DNA of 42,498 bases, taken from contig NW_003124268.1 in the NCBI RefSeq assembly GCF_000003605.2, positions 1 through 42,498 of the forward strand, read 5' to 3'. Below are positions 1 through 14,929 of the stretch, in pieces; position 1 is the stretch's first letter, and every line of letters starts with the position of its first letter. The translations under genes were made by a program, and so were the position numbers. Source of the DNA: Saccoglossus kowalevskii (lineage: Eukaryota > Hemichordata > Enteropneusta > Harrimaniidae). The notes under the pieces were generated by a model, which searched no databases, was not told where the DNA came from, and saw nothing but the letters and a program-made list of their open reading frames with translations.

Positions 1-351
1 TCATGCATCGCATTCCACCATACACCTTTACACATCCTATGCTATGCATCGCATTCCATCATACACATTTACACATCATGTGCTATGCGTCGCATTCCAC
101 CATAAACATTTACACATCCTGTGCTATGCATTGCATTCCACCATACACCTTTACACGTCCTGTGCTATGCATTGCATTCCACCATACACCTTTACACACC
201 CTGTGTTATGCATCGCCTTCTACCATACACATTCACATATTCTGTGCTCTGCATTGCATTCCACAATACACATTTACATATCCTGTGCGATGCATCGCAA
301 TCCTCCATACACTTTTACACACCCTGTGCTATGCATCGCATTCCACCATAC

Positions 352-470
352 ACATTCTTATATCCTGTGCGATGCATCGCAATCCTCCATACACATTTAC
401 ACACCCAGTGCTATGCATTGCATTCAAATATACACATTCTCATATCCTGTGCTATGCATTGCATTCCACC
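352..470. repeat. Rare monomer series with TTCTTATATCC and TTCTCATATCC, copy 1
   Basis: An ordered trio (TTCTTATATCC, then GCAATCCTCC, then a CATTCTCATATCC monomer) occurs here and again at about 35460-35560 and 40833-40925. A related CTCATATCC monomer lies near 3714. The trio ties the left end, the second A zone and the right A-type segment together. Confidence 0.7.
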
Positions 471-984
471 ATACACTTTTACACATCCTGTGCTATGCAT
501 TGCATTCTACCATACACATTTACACATCATGTGCTATGCATTGCATTCCACCATACACCTTTACACATCCTGTGCTATGCATTGCATTCCACCATACACT
601 TTTACACATCCTGTGCTATGCATTGCATTCTACCATACACATTTACACATAGTGTGCTATGCATTGCATTCCACCATACACCTTTCCACATCCTGTGCTA
701 TGCATAATATTCCACCATACACCTTTACACATTCTGTGCGATGCATTGCATTCCACCATACACCTGTACACATCCTGTGCTATGCATTGCCTTCCACCAT
801 ACACATTCACACATCCTGTGCTATGCATTGCATTCCACCATACACATTTACACACCTTGTGCTATGCATTGCATTCCACAATACACATTTTACACATCCT
901 GTGCTATGCATCGCATTCCACCATACACCTTTACACATCCTGTGATATGCATTGCATTCCACAATACACATTTACACATCCTGT

Positions 985-2035
985 GCTATGCATCGCATTC
1001 CACCATACACATTTACACATCCTGTACTGTGCATTGCATTCAACCATACACTTTTACACATCCTGTGCTATGCATTGCATTCTACCATACACATTTACAA
1101 ATCCTGTGCTATGCATTGCATTCCACCATACACCTTTACACATCCTGTGCTATGCATTGCATTCCACCACACATCTGTACACATCCTGTGCTAAGCATTG
1201 CATTCCACCATACACCTTTACACACACTGTGCTATGCATTGCATTCCACAATACACATTTACAAATCCTATGCTATGCATCGCATTCCACCATACACATT
1301 TACACATCCTGTGATATGCATTGCATTCCACAATACACATTTTCACATCTGTGCTATGCATCGGATTCCACCATACACATTCACACATCCTGTGCTATGC
1401 ATCGCATTCCACCATACACATTTACACATTCTGTGCTATGCATCGCCTTCCACCATACACATTTACACATCCTGTGCTATGCATCGCCTTCCACCATACA
1501 CATTCACACATCCTGTGCTATGCATTGCATTCCACTATACACTTTTACACATCCTGTGCTATGCATCGCATTCCACCGTACACATTTACACATCCTGTGC
1601 TATGCATTGCATTCCACCACACACCTTTACACATCCAGTGCTATGCATTGCATTCCATCATACACCTTTACACATCCTATGATATGCTTCGCATTCCACC
1701 ATACCCCTGTACACACCCTGTACTATGCATCGCAATCCACCAAATACATTTACACACCCTGTGCTATGCATCGCATTCCATCATACACATTTACACATCC
1801 TGTGCTATGCATTGCATTCCACCATACACCTTTACACATCCTGTGCTATGCATTGCATTCCACCATACACTCTTACACACCCTGTGCTATGCATTGCATT
1901 CCACAATACACATTTACACATCCTGTGCTATGCATTGCATTCCACAATACACATTTACACATCCTGTGCTATGCATCGCATTCCACCATACACATTTACA
2001 CATCCTGTGATATGCATTGCATTCCACAATACACA
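985..2035. repeat. Duplicated block 1, copy 1
   Basis: This stretch matches 25068-26118 at a constant offset of 24,083 bp with only a handful of substitutions. Examples are TTTACAAATCC here against TTTACACATCC there near 1085, and ACCCCTGTAC against ACCCTTGTAC near 1705. Shared rare variants include CCTGTACTGTGC followed by ATTCAACC, the CACATCTGTAC monomer followed by GCTAAGC, and the CCAAATAC monomer. Outside these limits the monomer order differs. Confidence 0.85.
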
Positions 2036-2437
2036 TTTACACATCTGTGCTATGCATCGGATTCCACCATACACATTCACACATCCGGTGCTATGCATCG
2101 CATTACACCATACACATTTACACATCCTGTGCTATGCATCGCCTTCCACCATACACATTTACACATCCTGTGCTATGCATCGCCTTCCACCATACACATT
2201 CACACATTCTGTGTTATGCATTGCATTCCACTATGCACTTTTACACATCCTGTGCTATGCATCGCATTCCACCGTACACATTTACACATCCTGTGCTATG
2301 CATTGCATTTCACCATACACCTTTACACATCCTGTGCTATGCATCGCATTCCATCATACACCTTTACACATCCTACGATATGCATTGCATTCCATCATAC
2401 ACATTTACACATCATGTGCTATGCATCGCATTCCACC

Positions 2438-3368
2438 ATACACATTTACACATCCTGTACTGTGCATTGCATTCAACCATACACTTTTACACATCCTGTG
2501 CTATGCATTGCATTCTACCATACACATTTACACATCCTGTGCTATGCATTGCATTCCACCATACACCTTTACACATCCTGTGCTATGCATTGCATTCCAC
2601 CACACATCTGTACACATCCTGTGATAAGCATTGCATTCCACCATACACCTTTACACGCACTGTGCTATGCATTGCATTCCACAATACACATTTACACATC
2701 CTGTGCTATGCATCGCATTCCACCATACACATTTACACATCCTGTGATATGCATTGCATTCCACAATACACATTTTCACATCTGTGCTATGCATCGGATT
2801 TCACCATACACATTCACACATCCTGTGCTATGCATCGCATTCCACCATACACATTTACACATTCTGTGCTATGCATCGCCTTCCACCATACACATTTACA
2901 CATCCTGTGCTATGCATCGCCTTCCACCATACACATTCACACATCCTGTGCTATGCATTGCATTCCACTATACACTTTTACACATCCTGTGCTATGCATC
3001 GCATTCCACCGTACACATTTACACATCCTGTGCTATGCATTGCATTCCACCATACACCTTTACACATCCAGTGCTATGCATTGCATTCCATCATACACCT
3101 TTACACATCCTATGATATGCTTCGCATTCCACCATACCCCTGTACACACCCTGTACTATGCATCGCAATCCACCAAATACATTTACACACCCTGTGCTAT
3201 GCATCGCATTCCATCATACACATTTACACATCCTGTGCTATGCATTGCATTCCACCATACACCTTTACACATTTTGTGCTATGCATTACATTCCACCATA
3301 CACTCTTACACACCCTGTGCTATGCATTGCATTCCACAATACACATTTACACATCCTGTGCTATGCAT
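2438..3368. repeat. Duplicated block 1, nearby partial copy
   Basis: This matches 1005-1935 at an offset of 1,433 bp, which equals 35 x 41 - 2, the -2 being explained by the two landmark monomers lying between the copies. Shared markers are the CCTGTACTGTGC / ATTCAACC pair at 2454, TATGCTTCGC at 3117 and the CCAAATAC monomer near 3173. It differs by a few substitutions, such as ACGCACTG at 2654 and ATTTTGTG at 3271. With 25068-26118 this makes a three-copy family. Confidence 0.8.
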
Positions 3369-5080
3369 CGCATTCCAACATACACATTTACACATCCTGT
3401 GATATGCATTGCATTCCACAATACACATTTACACATCTGTGCTATGCATCGGATTCCACCATACACATTCACACATCCTGTGCTATGCATCGCATTCCAC
3501 CATACACATTTACACATCCTGTGCTATGCATCGCCTTCCACCATACACATTTACACATCCTGTGCTATGCATCGCCTTCCACCATACACATTCACACATT
3601 CTGTGTTATGCATTGCATTCCACTATACACTTTTACACATCCTGTGTTATGCATCGCATTCCACCGTACACATTTATACATCCTGTGCAATGCATAGCAT
3701 TCAACTATACACATTCTCATATCCTGTACGATGCATCGCATTCCACCATACACTTTTGCACATCCTGTGCTATGCATTGCATTCTACCATACAAATTTAC
3801 ACATCCTGTGCTATGCATTGCATTCCACCATACACCTTTACACATCCTGTGCTATGCATCGCATTCCACCGTACACATTTTCACATCCTGTGCTATACAT
3901 TGCATTCCTCCATACACCTTTACACATCCAGTACTATGTATCGCATTCCACCATACACCTTTACACATCCTATGATATGCTTCGCATTCCATCATACACA
4001 TTTACACATTGTGTGCTATGCGTCGCATTCCACCATACACCTTTACACACCCTGTACTATGCATCGCAATCCACCATATACATTAACACACCCTGTGCTA
4101 TGCATCGCATTCCATCATACACATTTACATATCCTGTGCTATGCATTGCATTCCACCATACACTTTTACACATCCTGTGTTATGCATTGCATTCCACCAT
4201 ACACTCTTACACACCTTGTGCTATGCATTGCATTCCACAATACACATTTACACATCCTGTGCTATGCATCGCATTCCACCATACACATTTACACATCCTG
4301 TGATATGCATTGCATTCCACAATACACATTTACACATCTGTGCTATGCATCGGATTCCTCCATACACATTCACACATCCTGTGCTATGCATCGCATTACA
4401 CCATACACATTTACACATCCTGTGCTATGCATCGCCTTCCACCATACACATTTACACATCCTGTGCTATGCATCGCCTTCCACCATACACATTCACACAT
4501 TCTGTGTTATGCATTGCATTCCACTATGCACTTTTACACATCCTGTGCTATGCATCGCATTCCACCGTACACATTTACACATCCTGTGCTATGCATTGCA
4601 TTTCACCATACACCTTTACACATCCTGTGCTATGCATCGCATTCTACCATACACATTTACACATCGTGTACTGTGCATTGAATTCCACCATACACCTTTA
4701 CACATCCTGTGCTATGTATCGCATTCCACCATACACCTTTACACACCCTGTGTTATGCATCGCCTTCTACCATACACATTCACATATTCTGTGCTCTGCA
4801 CTGCATTCCACAATACACATTTACATATCCTGTGCGATGCATTGCATTCCACCATACACTTTTACACATCCTGTGCTATGCATTGCATTCTACCATACAC
4901 ATTTACACATCCTGTGCTATGCATTGCATTCCACCATAAACCTTTACACATCCTGTGCTATGCATTGCATTCCACCATACATCTGTACACATCCTGTGCT
5001 ATGCATTGCATTCCACCATACACCTTTACACACACTGTGCTATGCATTGCATTCCACAATACACATTTACACATCCTGTG

Positions 5081-6002
5081 CTATGCATCGCATTCCACCA
5101 TACACCTTTACGCATCATGTGCTATGCGTCGCATTCCACCATACATATTTACACATCCTGTGCTATGCATTGCATTCCACCATACACCTTTACACATCCT
5201 GTGTTATGCATCGCCTTCTACCATACACATACACATATTCTGTGCTATGCATTGCATTCCACCATACACATTCACACATCCTGTGCTATGCATCGCAATC
5301 CACCATATACATTTACACACCCTGTGCTATGGATCGCCTTCCACCATACACATTCACACATCCTGTGCTATGCATCGCATTCCACCATACACATTTACAC
5401 ATCCTGTGCTATGCATCGACTTCCACCATACACATTCACACATCCTGTGCTATGCATCGCAATCCACCATATACATTTACACACCGTGTGCCATGGATCG
5501 CCTTCCACCATACACATTCACACATTCTGTGTTATGCATTGCATTCCACTATACACTTTTACACATCCTGTGCTATGCATCGCACTCCACCGTACACATT
5601 TACACATCATGTGCTATGCATTGCATTCCACCATACACCTTTACACATCCTGTGCTATGCATCTCATTCCACCATACACCTTTACACATCCTATGATATG
5701 CATCGCATTCCATCATACACATTTACACATTGTGTGCTATGCATTGCATTCCACCATACACTCTTACACATCCTGTGCTATGCATTGCATTCCACCAAAC
5801 ACCCTTACACATCCTGTGCTATGCATTGCATTCCACCATACACATTCACACATCCTGTGCTATGCATCGCATTCCACCATACACCTTTACACATCAAGTG
5901 CTATGCGTCGCATTCCACCAAACATATTTACACATCCTGTGCTATGCATTGCATTCCACCATACACCTTTACACATCCTGTGCTATGCATTGCATTCCAC
6001 CA
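5081..6002. repeat. Duplicated block 2, copy 1
   Basis: This matches 10490-11411 at a constant offset of 5,409 bp. The one difference I noticed is ATGCATCGC here against ATCCATCGC near 10862. Shared rare monomers include TTTACGCATCATG, the CATACACATATTC monomer, ATCGACTTCC, the GTGTGCCATGG monomer, ATCTCATTCC and CCAAACATATT. Part of the block (about 5081-5512) recurs a third time at 29866-30298. Confidence 0.88.
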
Positions 6003-6440
6003 TACACATTCACTCATCCTGTGCTATGCATCGCATTCCACCATACACTTTTACACATCCTATGCTATGCATCGCATTCCATCATACACATTTACACATC
6101 ATGTGCTATGCGTCGCATTCCACCATAAACATTTACACATCCTGTGATATGCATTGCATTCCACCATACACCTTTACACATCATGTGCTATGCATTGCAT
6201 TCTACCATACACCTATACACATCCTGTGCTATGCATCGCAGTCCACCATACACTTTTACACATCCTGTGCCATGCATCACATTCCACCATACACCTTTAT
6301 ACATCATGTGCTATGCATCACAATCCACCATACACCTTTACTCACCCTGTACTATGCATCGCATTCCACCATACACATTTACACATCCTGTGCTATGCAT
6401 TGCATTCCACCATACACCTTTACACATCATGTGCTGTGCA
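5761..6440. repeat. Duplicated block 4, copy 1 of a four-member family
   Basis: This block recurs at 26977-27656 (offset 21,216) and 34642-35321 (offset 28,881), and its right part recurs at 8559-9236 (offset 2,499). Shared rare markers are the CCAAACACCC monomer, ATCAAGTGC (except in the second copy), TTCACTCATCC, ATGCATCGCAGTCC at 6232, the TGCCATGCATCAC monomer and TTTACTCACCC. Offsets are whole monomers after counting the short landmark units. Confidence 0.85.
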
Positions 6441-8558
6441 TTGCATTTCACCATACACCTTTACACATCCTGTGCTATGCATCGCATTCTACCATACACA
6501 TTTACACATCCTGTACTGTGCATTGCATTCCACCATACACCTTTACACATCCTGTGCTATGTATCGCATTCCACCATACACCTTTACACACCCTGTGTTA
6601 TGCATCGCCTTCTACCATACACATTCACATATTCTGTGCTCTGCACTGCATTCCACAATACACATTTACATATCCTGTGCGATGCATTGCATTCCACCAT
6701 ACACTTTTACACATCCTGTGCTATGCATTGCATTCTACCATACACATTTACACATCCTGTGCTATGCATTGCATTCCACCATAAACCTTTACACATCCTG
6801 TGCTATGCATTGCATTCCACCATACATCTGTACACATCCTGTGCTATGCATTGCATTCCACCATACACCTTTACACACACTGTGCTATGCATTGCATTCC
6901 ACAATACACATTTACACATCCTGTGCTATGCATCACATTCCACCATACACATTTACACATCCTGTGATATACATTGCATTCCACAATACACATTTACACA
7001 TCTGTGCTATGCATCGGATACCACCATACACATTCACACATCCTGTGCTATGCATCGCATTCCACCATACACTTTTACACATCCTGTGCTATGCATTGCA
7101 TTCTACCATACACATTTACACATCATGTGCTATGCATTGCATTCCACCATACACCTTTACACATCCTGTGCTATGCATTGCATTCCACCATACACTTTTA
7201 CACATCCTGTGCTATGCATTGCATTCTACCATACACATTTACACATACTGTGCTATGCATTGCATTCCACCATACACCTTTCCACATCCTGTGCTATGCA
7301 TAATATTCCACCATACACCTTTACACATCCTGTGCTATGCATTGCATTCCACCATACACCTTTACACACCATGTGCTATGCATTGCATTCCACAATACAC
7401 ATTTACACATCCTGTGCTATGCATCGCATTCCACCATACACATTTACACATCCTGTGCTATGCATAATATTCCACCATACACCTTTACACATCCTGTGCT
7501 ATGCAATGCATTCCACCATACACCTTTACACACCCTGTGCTATGCATTGCATTCCACAATACACATTTACACATCCTGTGCTATGCATCGCATTCCACCA
7601 TACACCTTTACACACCCTGTGATATGCATTGCATTCCACAATACACATTTTCACATCCGTGCTATGCATCGGATCCCACCATACACATTCACACATCCTG
7701 TGCTATGCATCGCATTCCACCATACACATTTACACATCCTGTGCTATGCATCGCCTTCCACCATACACCTTTACACATCATGTGATATGCGTCGCATTCC
7801 ACCATACATATTTACACACCCTGTGCTATGCATTGCATTCCACCATACACCTTTACACATCCTGTGCTATGCATTGCATTCCACCATACACATTTACACA
7901 TCCTGTGCTATGCATTGCATTCCACCATACACATTTACACATCCTGTGCTATGCATCGCATTCCACAATACACATTTACACATCCTGTGCTATGCATCGC
8001 ATTCCACCATACACATTCACACATCCTGTGATATGCATTGTATTCCACCATACACATTTACACATTTTGTGCTATGCATCGCAATCCACCATACACATTT
8101 ACACATCCTGTGCTATGCATCGCATTCCACCATATACATTTACACATCCTGTGCTATACATCGCATTCCACCATAAACATTTACACATCCTGTGCTATGC
8201 ATTGCATTCCACCATACACATTTACACATCCTGTGCTATGCATTGCATTCCACCATACACCTTTACACATCCTGTGCTATGCATTGCATTCCACCATACA
8301 CCTTTTCACATCCTGGGCTATGCATTGCATTCCACTATACACTTTTACACATCCTGTGCTATGCATCGCATTCCACAATACACATTTACACATCCTGTGC
8401 TATGCATTGCATTCCACCATACACCTTTACACATCCAGTGCTATGCATTGCATTCCACCATACACCTTTACACATCCTACGATATGCATCGCATCCCATC
8501 ATACACATTTACACATTGTGTGCTATGCTTCGCATTCCACCATACACCTTTACACATC

Positions 8559-9236
8559 CTGTACTATGCATCGCATTCCATCATACACATTTACACATCA
8601 TGTGCTATGCGTCGCATTCCACCATAAACATTTACACATCCTGTGATATGCATTGCATTCCACCATACACCTTTACACATCCTGTGCTATGCATTGCATT
8701 CTACCATACACCTATACACATCCTGTGCTATGCATCGCAGTCCACCATACACTTTTACACATCCTGTGCCATGCATCACATTCCACCATACACCTTTATA
8801 CATCATGTGCTATGCATCACAATCCACCATACACCTTTACTCACCCTGTACTATGCATCGCATTCCACCATACACATTTACACATCCTGTGCTATGCATT
8901 GCATTCCACCATATACCTTTACACATCCTGTGCTGTGCATTGCATTTCACCATACACCTTTACACATCATGTGCTATGCATCGCATTCTACCATACACAT
9001 TTACACATCCTGTACTGTGCATTGCATTCCACCATACACCTTTACACATCCTGTGCTATGTATCGCATTCCACCATACACCTTTACACACCCTGTGTTAT
9101 GCATCGCCTTCTACCATACACATTCACATATTCTGTGCTCTGCACTGCATTCCACAATACACATTTACATATCCTGTGCGATGCATTGCATTCCACCATA
9201 CACTTTTACACATCCTGTGCTATGCATTGCATTCCA
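8559..9236. repeat. Duplicated block 4, partial copy
   Basis: This matches 6060-6737 at an offset of 2,499 bp (61 x 41 - 2; two landmark monomers lie between). It carries GCAGTCC at 8737, TGCCATGCATCAC near 8768, TTTACTCACCC near 8837 and the GTGCTCTGCACTG monomer near 9137. Confidence 0.82.
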
Positions 9237-9712
9237 CCATACACATTTACACATCCTGTGCTATGCATCGCCTTCCACCATACACATTCACACATCCTGT
9301 GCTATGCATTGCATTCCACCTATACACTTCACACATCCTGTGCTATGCATTGCATTCCACTATACACTTTTACACATCCTGTGCTATGCATCGCATTCCA
9401 TCGTACACATTTACACATCGTGTGCTATGCATCGCATTCCACCATACACCTTCACACATCCAGTGCTATGCATCGCAATCCACCATACACATTTACACAT
9501 CCTATGATATGCATCGCATTCCATCATACACATTTACACGTCGTGTGCTATGCATTGCATTCCACCATACACCTGTACACATCCTGTGCTATGCATTGCA
9601 TTCCACCATATACATTTACACACCCTGTGCTATGCATTGCATTCCATAATACACATTTACACATCCTGTGCTATGCATTGCATTCCACCATACACATTTA
9701 CACATCCTGTGA

Positions 9713-10612
9713 TATGCATTGCATTCCACCATACACTCTTACACACTCTGTGCAATGCATTGCATTCCACAATACACATTTACACATCCTGTGCTATGCA
9801 TCGCATTCCACCATACACATTTACACATCCTGTGATATGCATTGCATTCCACAATACACATTTACACATCTGTGCTATGCATCGGATTCCACCATACACC
9901 TTTACACATCATGTGCTATGCATCGCATTCCACCATACACTCTTACACATCCTGTGCTACGCATTGCATTCCACCATACACCCTTACACATCCTGTGCTA
10001 TGCATCGCCTTCCACCATACACATTCACACATTCTGTGTTATGCATTGCATTCCACTATACACTTTTCAACATCCTGTGCTATGCATCGCATTCCACCGT
10101 ACACATTTACACATCCTGTGCTATGCATTGCATTCCACCATACACCTTTACACATCCTGTGCTATGCATCGCATTCCACCATACACCTTTACACATCCTA
10201 CGATATGCATCGCATCCCATCATACACATTTACACATTGTGTGCTATGCTTCGCATTCCACCATACACCTTTACACATCCTGTACTATGCATCGCAATCC
10301 ACCATATACATTTACACACCCTGTGCTATGCATCGCATTCCATCATACACATTTACACATCCTGTGCTATGCATTGCATTCCACCATACACCTTTACACA
10401 TCCTGTGCTATGCATTGCATTCCACCATACACTCTTACACATCCTGTGCTACGCATTGCATTCCACCATACACCCTTACACATCATGTGCTATGCATCGC
10501 ATTCCACCATACACCTTTACGCATCATGTGCTATGCGTCGCATTCCACCATACATATTTACACATCCTGTGCTATGCATTGCATTCCACCATACACCTTT
10601 ACACATCCTGTG
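9713..10612. repeat. Duplicated block 3, copy 1
   Basis: This matches 11393-12292 at an offset of exactly 1,680 bp (41 monomers minus the one base missing from the landmark at 9882). Outside one patch the copies differ at only a few bases, for example GTGCTATG against GGGCTATG in the landmark and CTCTTAC against CTATTAC near 10433. The patch at about 9899-9991 carries a different monomer series and is treated separately. Confidence 0.85.
9899..9991. repeat. Mismatched patch inside duplicated block 3
   Basis: Blocks 9713-10612 and 11393-12292 match closely on both sides, but here copy 1 has a CCTTTAC / CATCATG, CTCTTAC / CTACGC and CCCTTAC series. Copy 2 has CATTCAC and CATTTAC monomers. The copy 1 series resembles about 10,390-10,490 and 28,666-28,760. 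The patch keeps register (no net length change). Confidence 0.7.
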
Positions 10613-11411
10613 TTATGCATCGCCTTCTACCATACACATACACATATTCTGTGCTATGCATTGCATTCCACCATACACATTCACACATCCTGTGCTATGC
10701 ATCGCAATCCACCATATACATTTACACACCCTGTGCTATGGATCGCCTTCCACCATACACATTCACACATCCTGTGCTATGCATCGCATTCCACCATACA
10801 CATTTACACATCCTGTGCTATGCATCGACTTCCACCATACACATTCACACATCCTGTGCTATCCATCGCAATCCACCATATACATTTACACACCGTGTGC
10901 CATGGATCGCCTTCCACCATACACATTCACACATTCTGTGTTATGCATTGCATTCCACTATACACTTTTACACATCCTGTGCTATGCATCGCACTCCACC
11001 GTACACATTTACACATCATGTGCTATGCATTGCATTCCACCATACACCTTTACACATCCTGTGCTATGCATCTCATTCCACCATACACCTTTACACATCC
11101 TATGATATGCATCGCATTCCATCATACACATTTACACATTGTGTGCTATGCATTGCATTCCACCATACACTCTTACACATCCTGTGCTATGCATTGCATT
11201 CCACCAAACACCCTTACACATCCTGTGCTATGCATTGCATTCCACCATACACATTCACACATCCTGTGCTATGCATCGCATTCCACCATACACCTTTACA
11301 CATCAAGTGCTATGCGTCGCATTCCACCAAACATATTTACACATCCTGTGCTATGCATTGCATTCCACCATACACCTTTACACATCCTGTGCTATGCATT
11401 GCATTCCACCA
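10490..11411. repeat. Duplicated block 2, copy 2
   Basis: This is the partner of 5081-6002, about 0.92 kb or 22 to 23 monomers, near-identical and without indels. The copies diverge abruptly on the right, where copy 1 continues with a CATTCACTC monomer and copy 2 with a CTCTTACACACTC monomer. That is a block edge rather than gradual decay. Confidence 0.88.
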
Positions 11412-12292
11412 TACACTCTTACACACTCTGTGCAATGCATTGCATTCCACAATACACATTTACACATCCTGTGCTATGCATCGCATTCCACCATACACAT
11501 TTACACATCCTGTGATATGCATTGCATTCCACAATACACATTTACACATCTGGGCTATGCATCGGATTCCACCATACACATTCACACATCCTGTGCTATG
11601 CATCGCATTCCACCATACACATTTACACATCCTGTGCTATGCATCGCCTTCCACCATACACATTTACACATCCTGTGCTATGCATCGCCTTCCACCATAC
11701 ACATTCACACATTCTGTGTTATGCATTGCATTCCACTATACACTTTGACACATCCTGTGCTATGCATCGCATTCCACCGTACACATTTACACATCCTGTG
11801 CTATGCATTGCATTCCACCATACACCTTTACACATCCTGTGCTATGCATCGCATTCCACCATACACCTTTACACATCCTACGATATGCATCGCATCCCAT
11901 CATACACATTTACACATTGTGTGCTATGCTTCGCATTCCACCATACACCTTTACACATCCTGTACTATGCATCGCAATCCACCATATACATTTACACACC
12001 CTGTGCTATGCATCGCATTCCATCATACACATTTACACATCCTGTGCTATGCATTGCATTCCACCATACACCTTTACACATCCTGTGCTATGCATTGCAT
12101 TCCACCATACACTATTACACATCCTGTGCTACGCATTGCATTCCACCATACACCCTTACACATCATGTGCTATGCATCGCATTCCACCATACACCTTTAC
12201 GCATCATGTGCTATGCGTCGCATTCCACCATACATATTTACACATCCTGTGCTATGCATTGCATTCCACCATACACCTTTACACATCCTGTG
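11393..12292. repeat. Duplicated block 3, copy 2
   Basis: This is the partner of 9713-10612, about 0.9 kb. It includes the landmark at 11562. It diverges from copy 1 at about 12292, where copy 1 has TGTTATGCATCGCC and this copy has TGCTATGCATCGC. Confidence 0.85.
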
Positions 12293-12330
12293 CTATGCAT
12301 CGCATTCCACCATACACATTTACACATCCT

Positions 12331-12945
12331 GTACTGTGCATTGCATTCCACCATACACCTTTACACATCCTGTGCTATGCATCGCATTCCACCATACACC
12401 TTTACACACCCTGTGTTATGCATCGCCTTCTACCATACACATTCACATATTCTGTGCTCTGCACTGCATTCCACAATACACATTTACATATCCTGTGCGA
12501 TGCATTACATTCCACCATACACTTTTACACATCCTGTGCTATGCATTGCATTCTACCATACACATTTACACATCCTGTGCTATGCATTGTATTCCACTAT
12601 AAACCTTTACACATCCTGTGCTATGCATTGCATTCCACCATACATCTGTACACATCCTGTGCTATACATTGCATTCCACCATACACCTTTACACACACTG
12701 TGCTATGCATTGCATTCCACAATACACATTTACACATCCTGTGCTATGCATCGCATTCCACCATACACATTTACACATCCTGTGATATGCATTGCATTCC
12801 ACAATACACATTTTCACATCTGTGCTATGCATCGGATTCCACCATACACATTCACACATCCTGTGATATGCATCGCATTCCACCATACACATTTACACAT
12901 TCTGTGCTATGCATCGCCTTCCACCATACACATTTACACATCCTG
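12331..12945. repeat. Duplicated block 11, copy 1
   Basis: This matches 41175-41789 at a constant offset of 28,844 bp with no indel. Shared rare markers are GTACTGTGC, CACTGCATTCC, GCGATGCATTACATT, CACTATAAACC and the landmark (12832 and 41676). It ends where this copy gains one base (TGCAATCGCC near 12950). Confidence 0.82.
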
Positions 12946-13769
12946 TGCTATGCAATCGCCTTCCACCATACACATTCACACATTATGTGCTATGCATTGC
13001 ATTCCACTATACACTTTTACACATCCTGTGCTATGCATCGCATTCCACCGTACACATTTACACATCCTGTGCTATGCATTGCATTCCACCATACACCTTT
13101 ACACATCCTGTGCTATGCATCGCATTCCACCATACACCTTTACACATCCTACGATATGCATCGCATCCCATCATACACATTTACACATTGTGTGCTATGC
13201 TTCGCATTCCACCATACACCTTTACACATCCTGTGCTATGCATTGCATTCCACAATACACATTTACACATCCTGTGCTATGCATCGCATTCCACCATACA
13301 CCTTTACACATCCTACGATATGCATCGCATCCCATCATACACATTTACACATCCTGTGCTATGCATTGCATTCCACCATACACCTTTACACACACTGTGC
13401 TATGCATTGCATTCCACAATACACATTTACACATCCTGTGCTATGCATCGCATTCCACCATACACATTTACACATCCTGTGATATGCATTGTATTCCACA
13501 ATACACATTTTCACATCTGTGCTATGCATCGGATTCCACCATACACATTCACACATCCTGTGATATGCATCGCATTCCACCATACACATTTACACATTCT
13601 GTGCTATGCATCGCCTTCCACCATACACATTTACACATCCTGTGCTATGCATCGCCTTCCACCATACACATTCACACATCCTGTGCTATGCATTGCATTC
13701 CACTATACACTTTTACACATCCTGTGCTATGCATCGCATTCCACCATACACATTTACACATCCTGTGCT

Positions 13770-13862
13770 ATGCATTGCATTCACCATACACCTTTACACA
13801 TCAGTGCCATGCATTGCATATCCACCATAACACCTTTACACATCTATGATATGCTTCGCAAT
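13770..13862. other. Indel-rich patch
   Basis: Several departures from register fall within about 90 bp: GCATTCACC (one C missing), ACATCAGTGCC (C missing), GCATATCCACC (an extra base), CATAACACC (an extra A) and ACATCTATG (C missing). The related series at 31540-31640 lacks them. Confidence 0.75.
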
Positions 13863-14929
13863 CCACCATACACCTTTACACATCATGTGCTATGCATAGC
13901 ATTCCACCATACACATTCACACATCTATGATATGCATCGCATTCCATCATACACATATACACATCGTGTGCTATGCGTCGCATTCAACAATACACCTTTA
14001 CACATCCTGTATTATGCATTGCATTCCATCATATACCTTTACACATCGTGTGATATGCATTGCATTCCACAATACACATTTTCACATCTGTGCTATGCAT
14101 CGGATTTCACCATACACATTCACACATCCTGTGCTATGCATTGCATTCCACCATAAACATTTACACATCCTGTGCTATGCATTGCATTCCACCATACACA
14201 TTTACACATCCTGTGCTATGCATTGCATTCCACCATACACCTTTACACATCCTGTGCTATGCATCGCATTTCACCATACACCATTACACATCATGTGCTG
14301 TGCGTCGCATTCCACCATACATATTTACACATCCTGTGCTATGCATTGCATTCCACCATACACCTTTACACATCCTGTGTTATGCATCGCCTTCTACCAT
14401 ACACATTCACATATTCTGTATTATGCATTGCATTCCACCATACACATTCACACATCCTGTGCTATGCATCGCAATCCACCATAAACATTTACACACCCTG
14501 TGCTATGGATCGCCTTCCACCATACACATTCACACATTCTTTGTTATGCATTGCATTCCACTATACACTTTTACACATCCTGTGCTATGCATTCCATTCC
14601 ACCGTACACATTTACACATCCTGTGCTATGCATCGCATTCCACCATACACATTCACACGTCCTGTGCTATGCATCGCATTCCACCATACACATTCACACA
14701 TCCTGTGCTATGCATCGCATTCCACCATACACCTTTACACATCCTATGATATGCATCACATTCCATCATACACATTTACACATTGTGTGCTATGCGTCGC
14801 ATTCCACCATACACATTTACACATCCTGTGCAATGCATTGCATTCCACCATACACCTTTACACATCCTGTGCTATGCATTGCATTCCACCACACACTCTT
14901 ACACAACCTGTGCTATGCATTGCATTCTA

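Larger units (their letters stand above)
1..14160. repeat. Subfamily zone A (first)
   Basis: This part of the array is marked by variants rare or absent in the B zones: TTCTGTGTTATG (for example near 3600, 4500, 5523, 10031 and 11711), GTGCTCTGCACTG (near 4793, 6637, 9137, 12453) and TATGTATCGC (near 4713, 6560, 9060). It holds 11 of the 26 40-bp landmark monomers plus one at its right edge (14100). It also holds several internal block duplications. The right boundary is set where B-type variants first appear, at about 14.16 kb, and is good only to a few monomers. Confidence 0.7.

Noticed and set aside
2754-5696. 980-codon open reading frame on the + strand, and others of 800-900 codons (24703-27363, 25790-28519, 33392-35971, 8643-11105, 659-3115)
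   Set aside because: All forward frames are open because the monomer lacks stop codons. Overlapping frames give the same cyclic pattern, indels are tolerated, there is no codon bias separating frames and no promoter, splice or polyadenylation context. Starts and stops are simply monomer variants such as GTGATATG.
12689-12892. Minus-strand open frames of 60-70 codons (also 643-855, 3592-3777, 13386-13589, 31164-31367, 41533-41736, 41737-41940)
   Set aside because: The reverse monomer carries TAG and TAA in two places. These short frames survive only where variants remove a stop, and they are the same repeat read backward.
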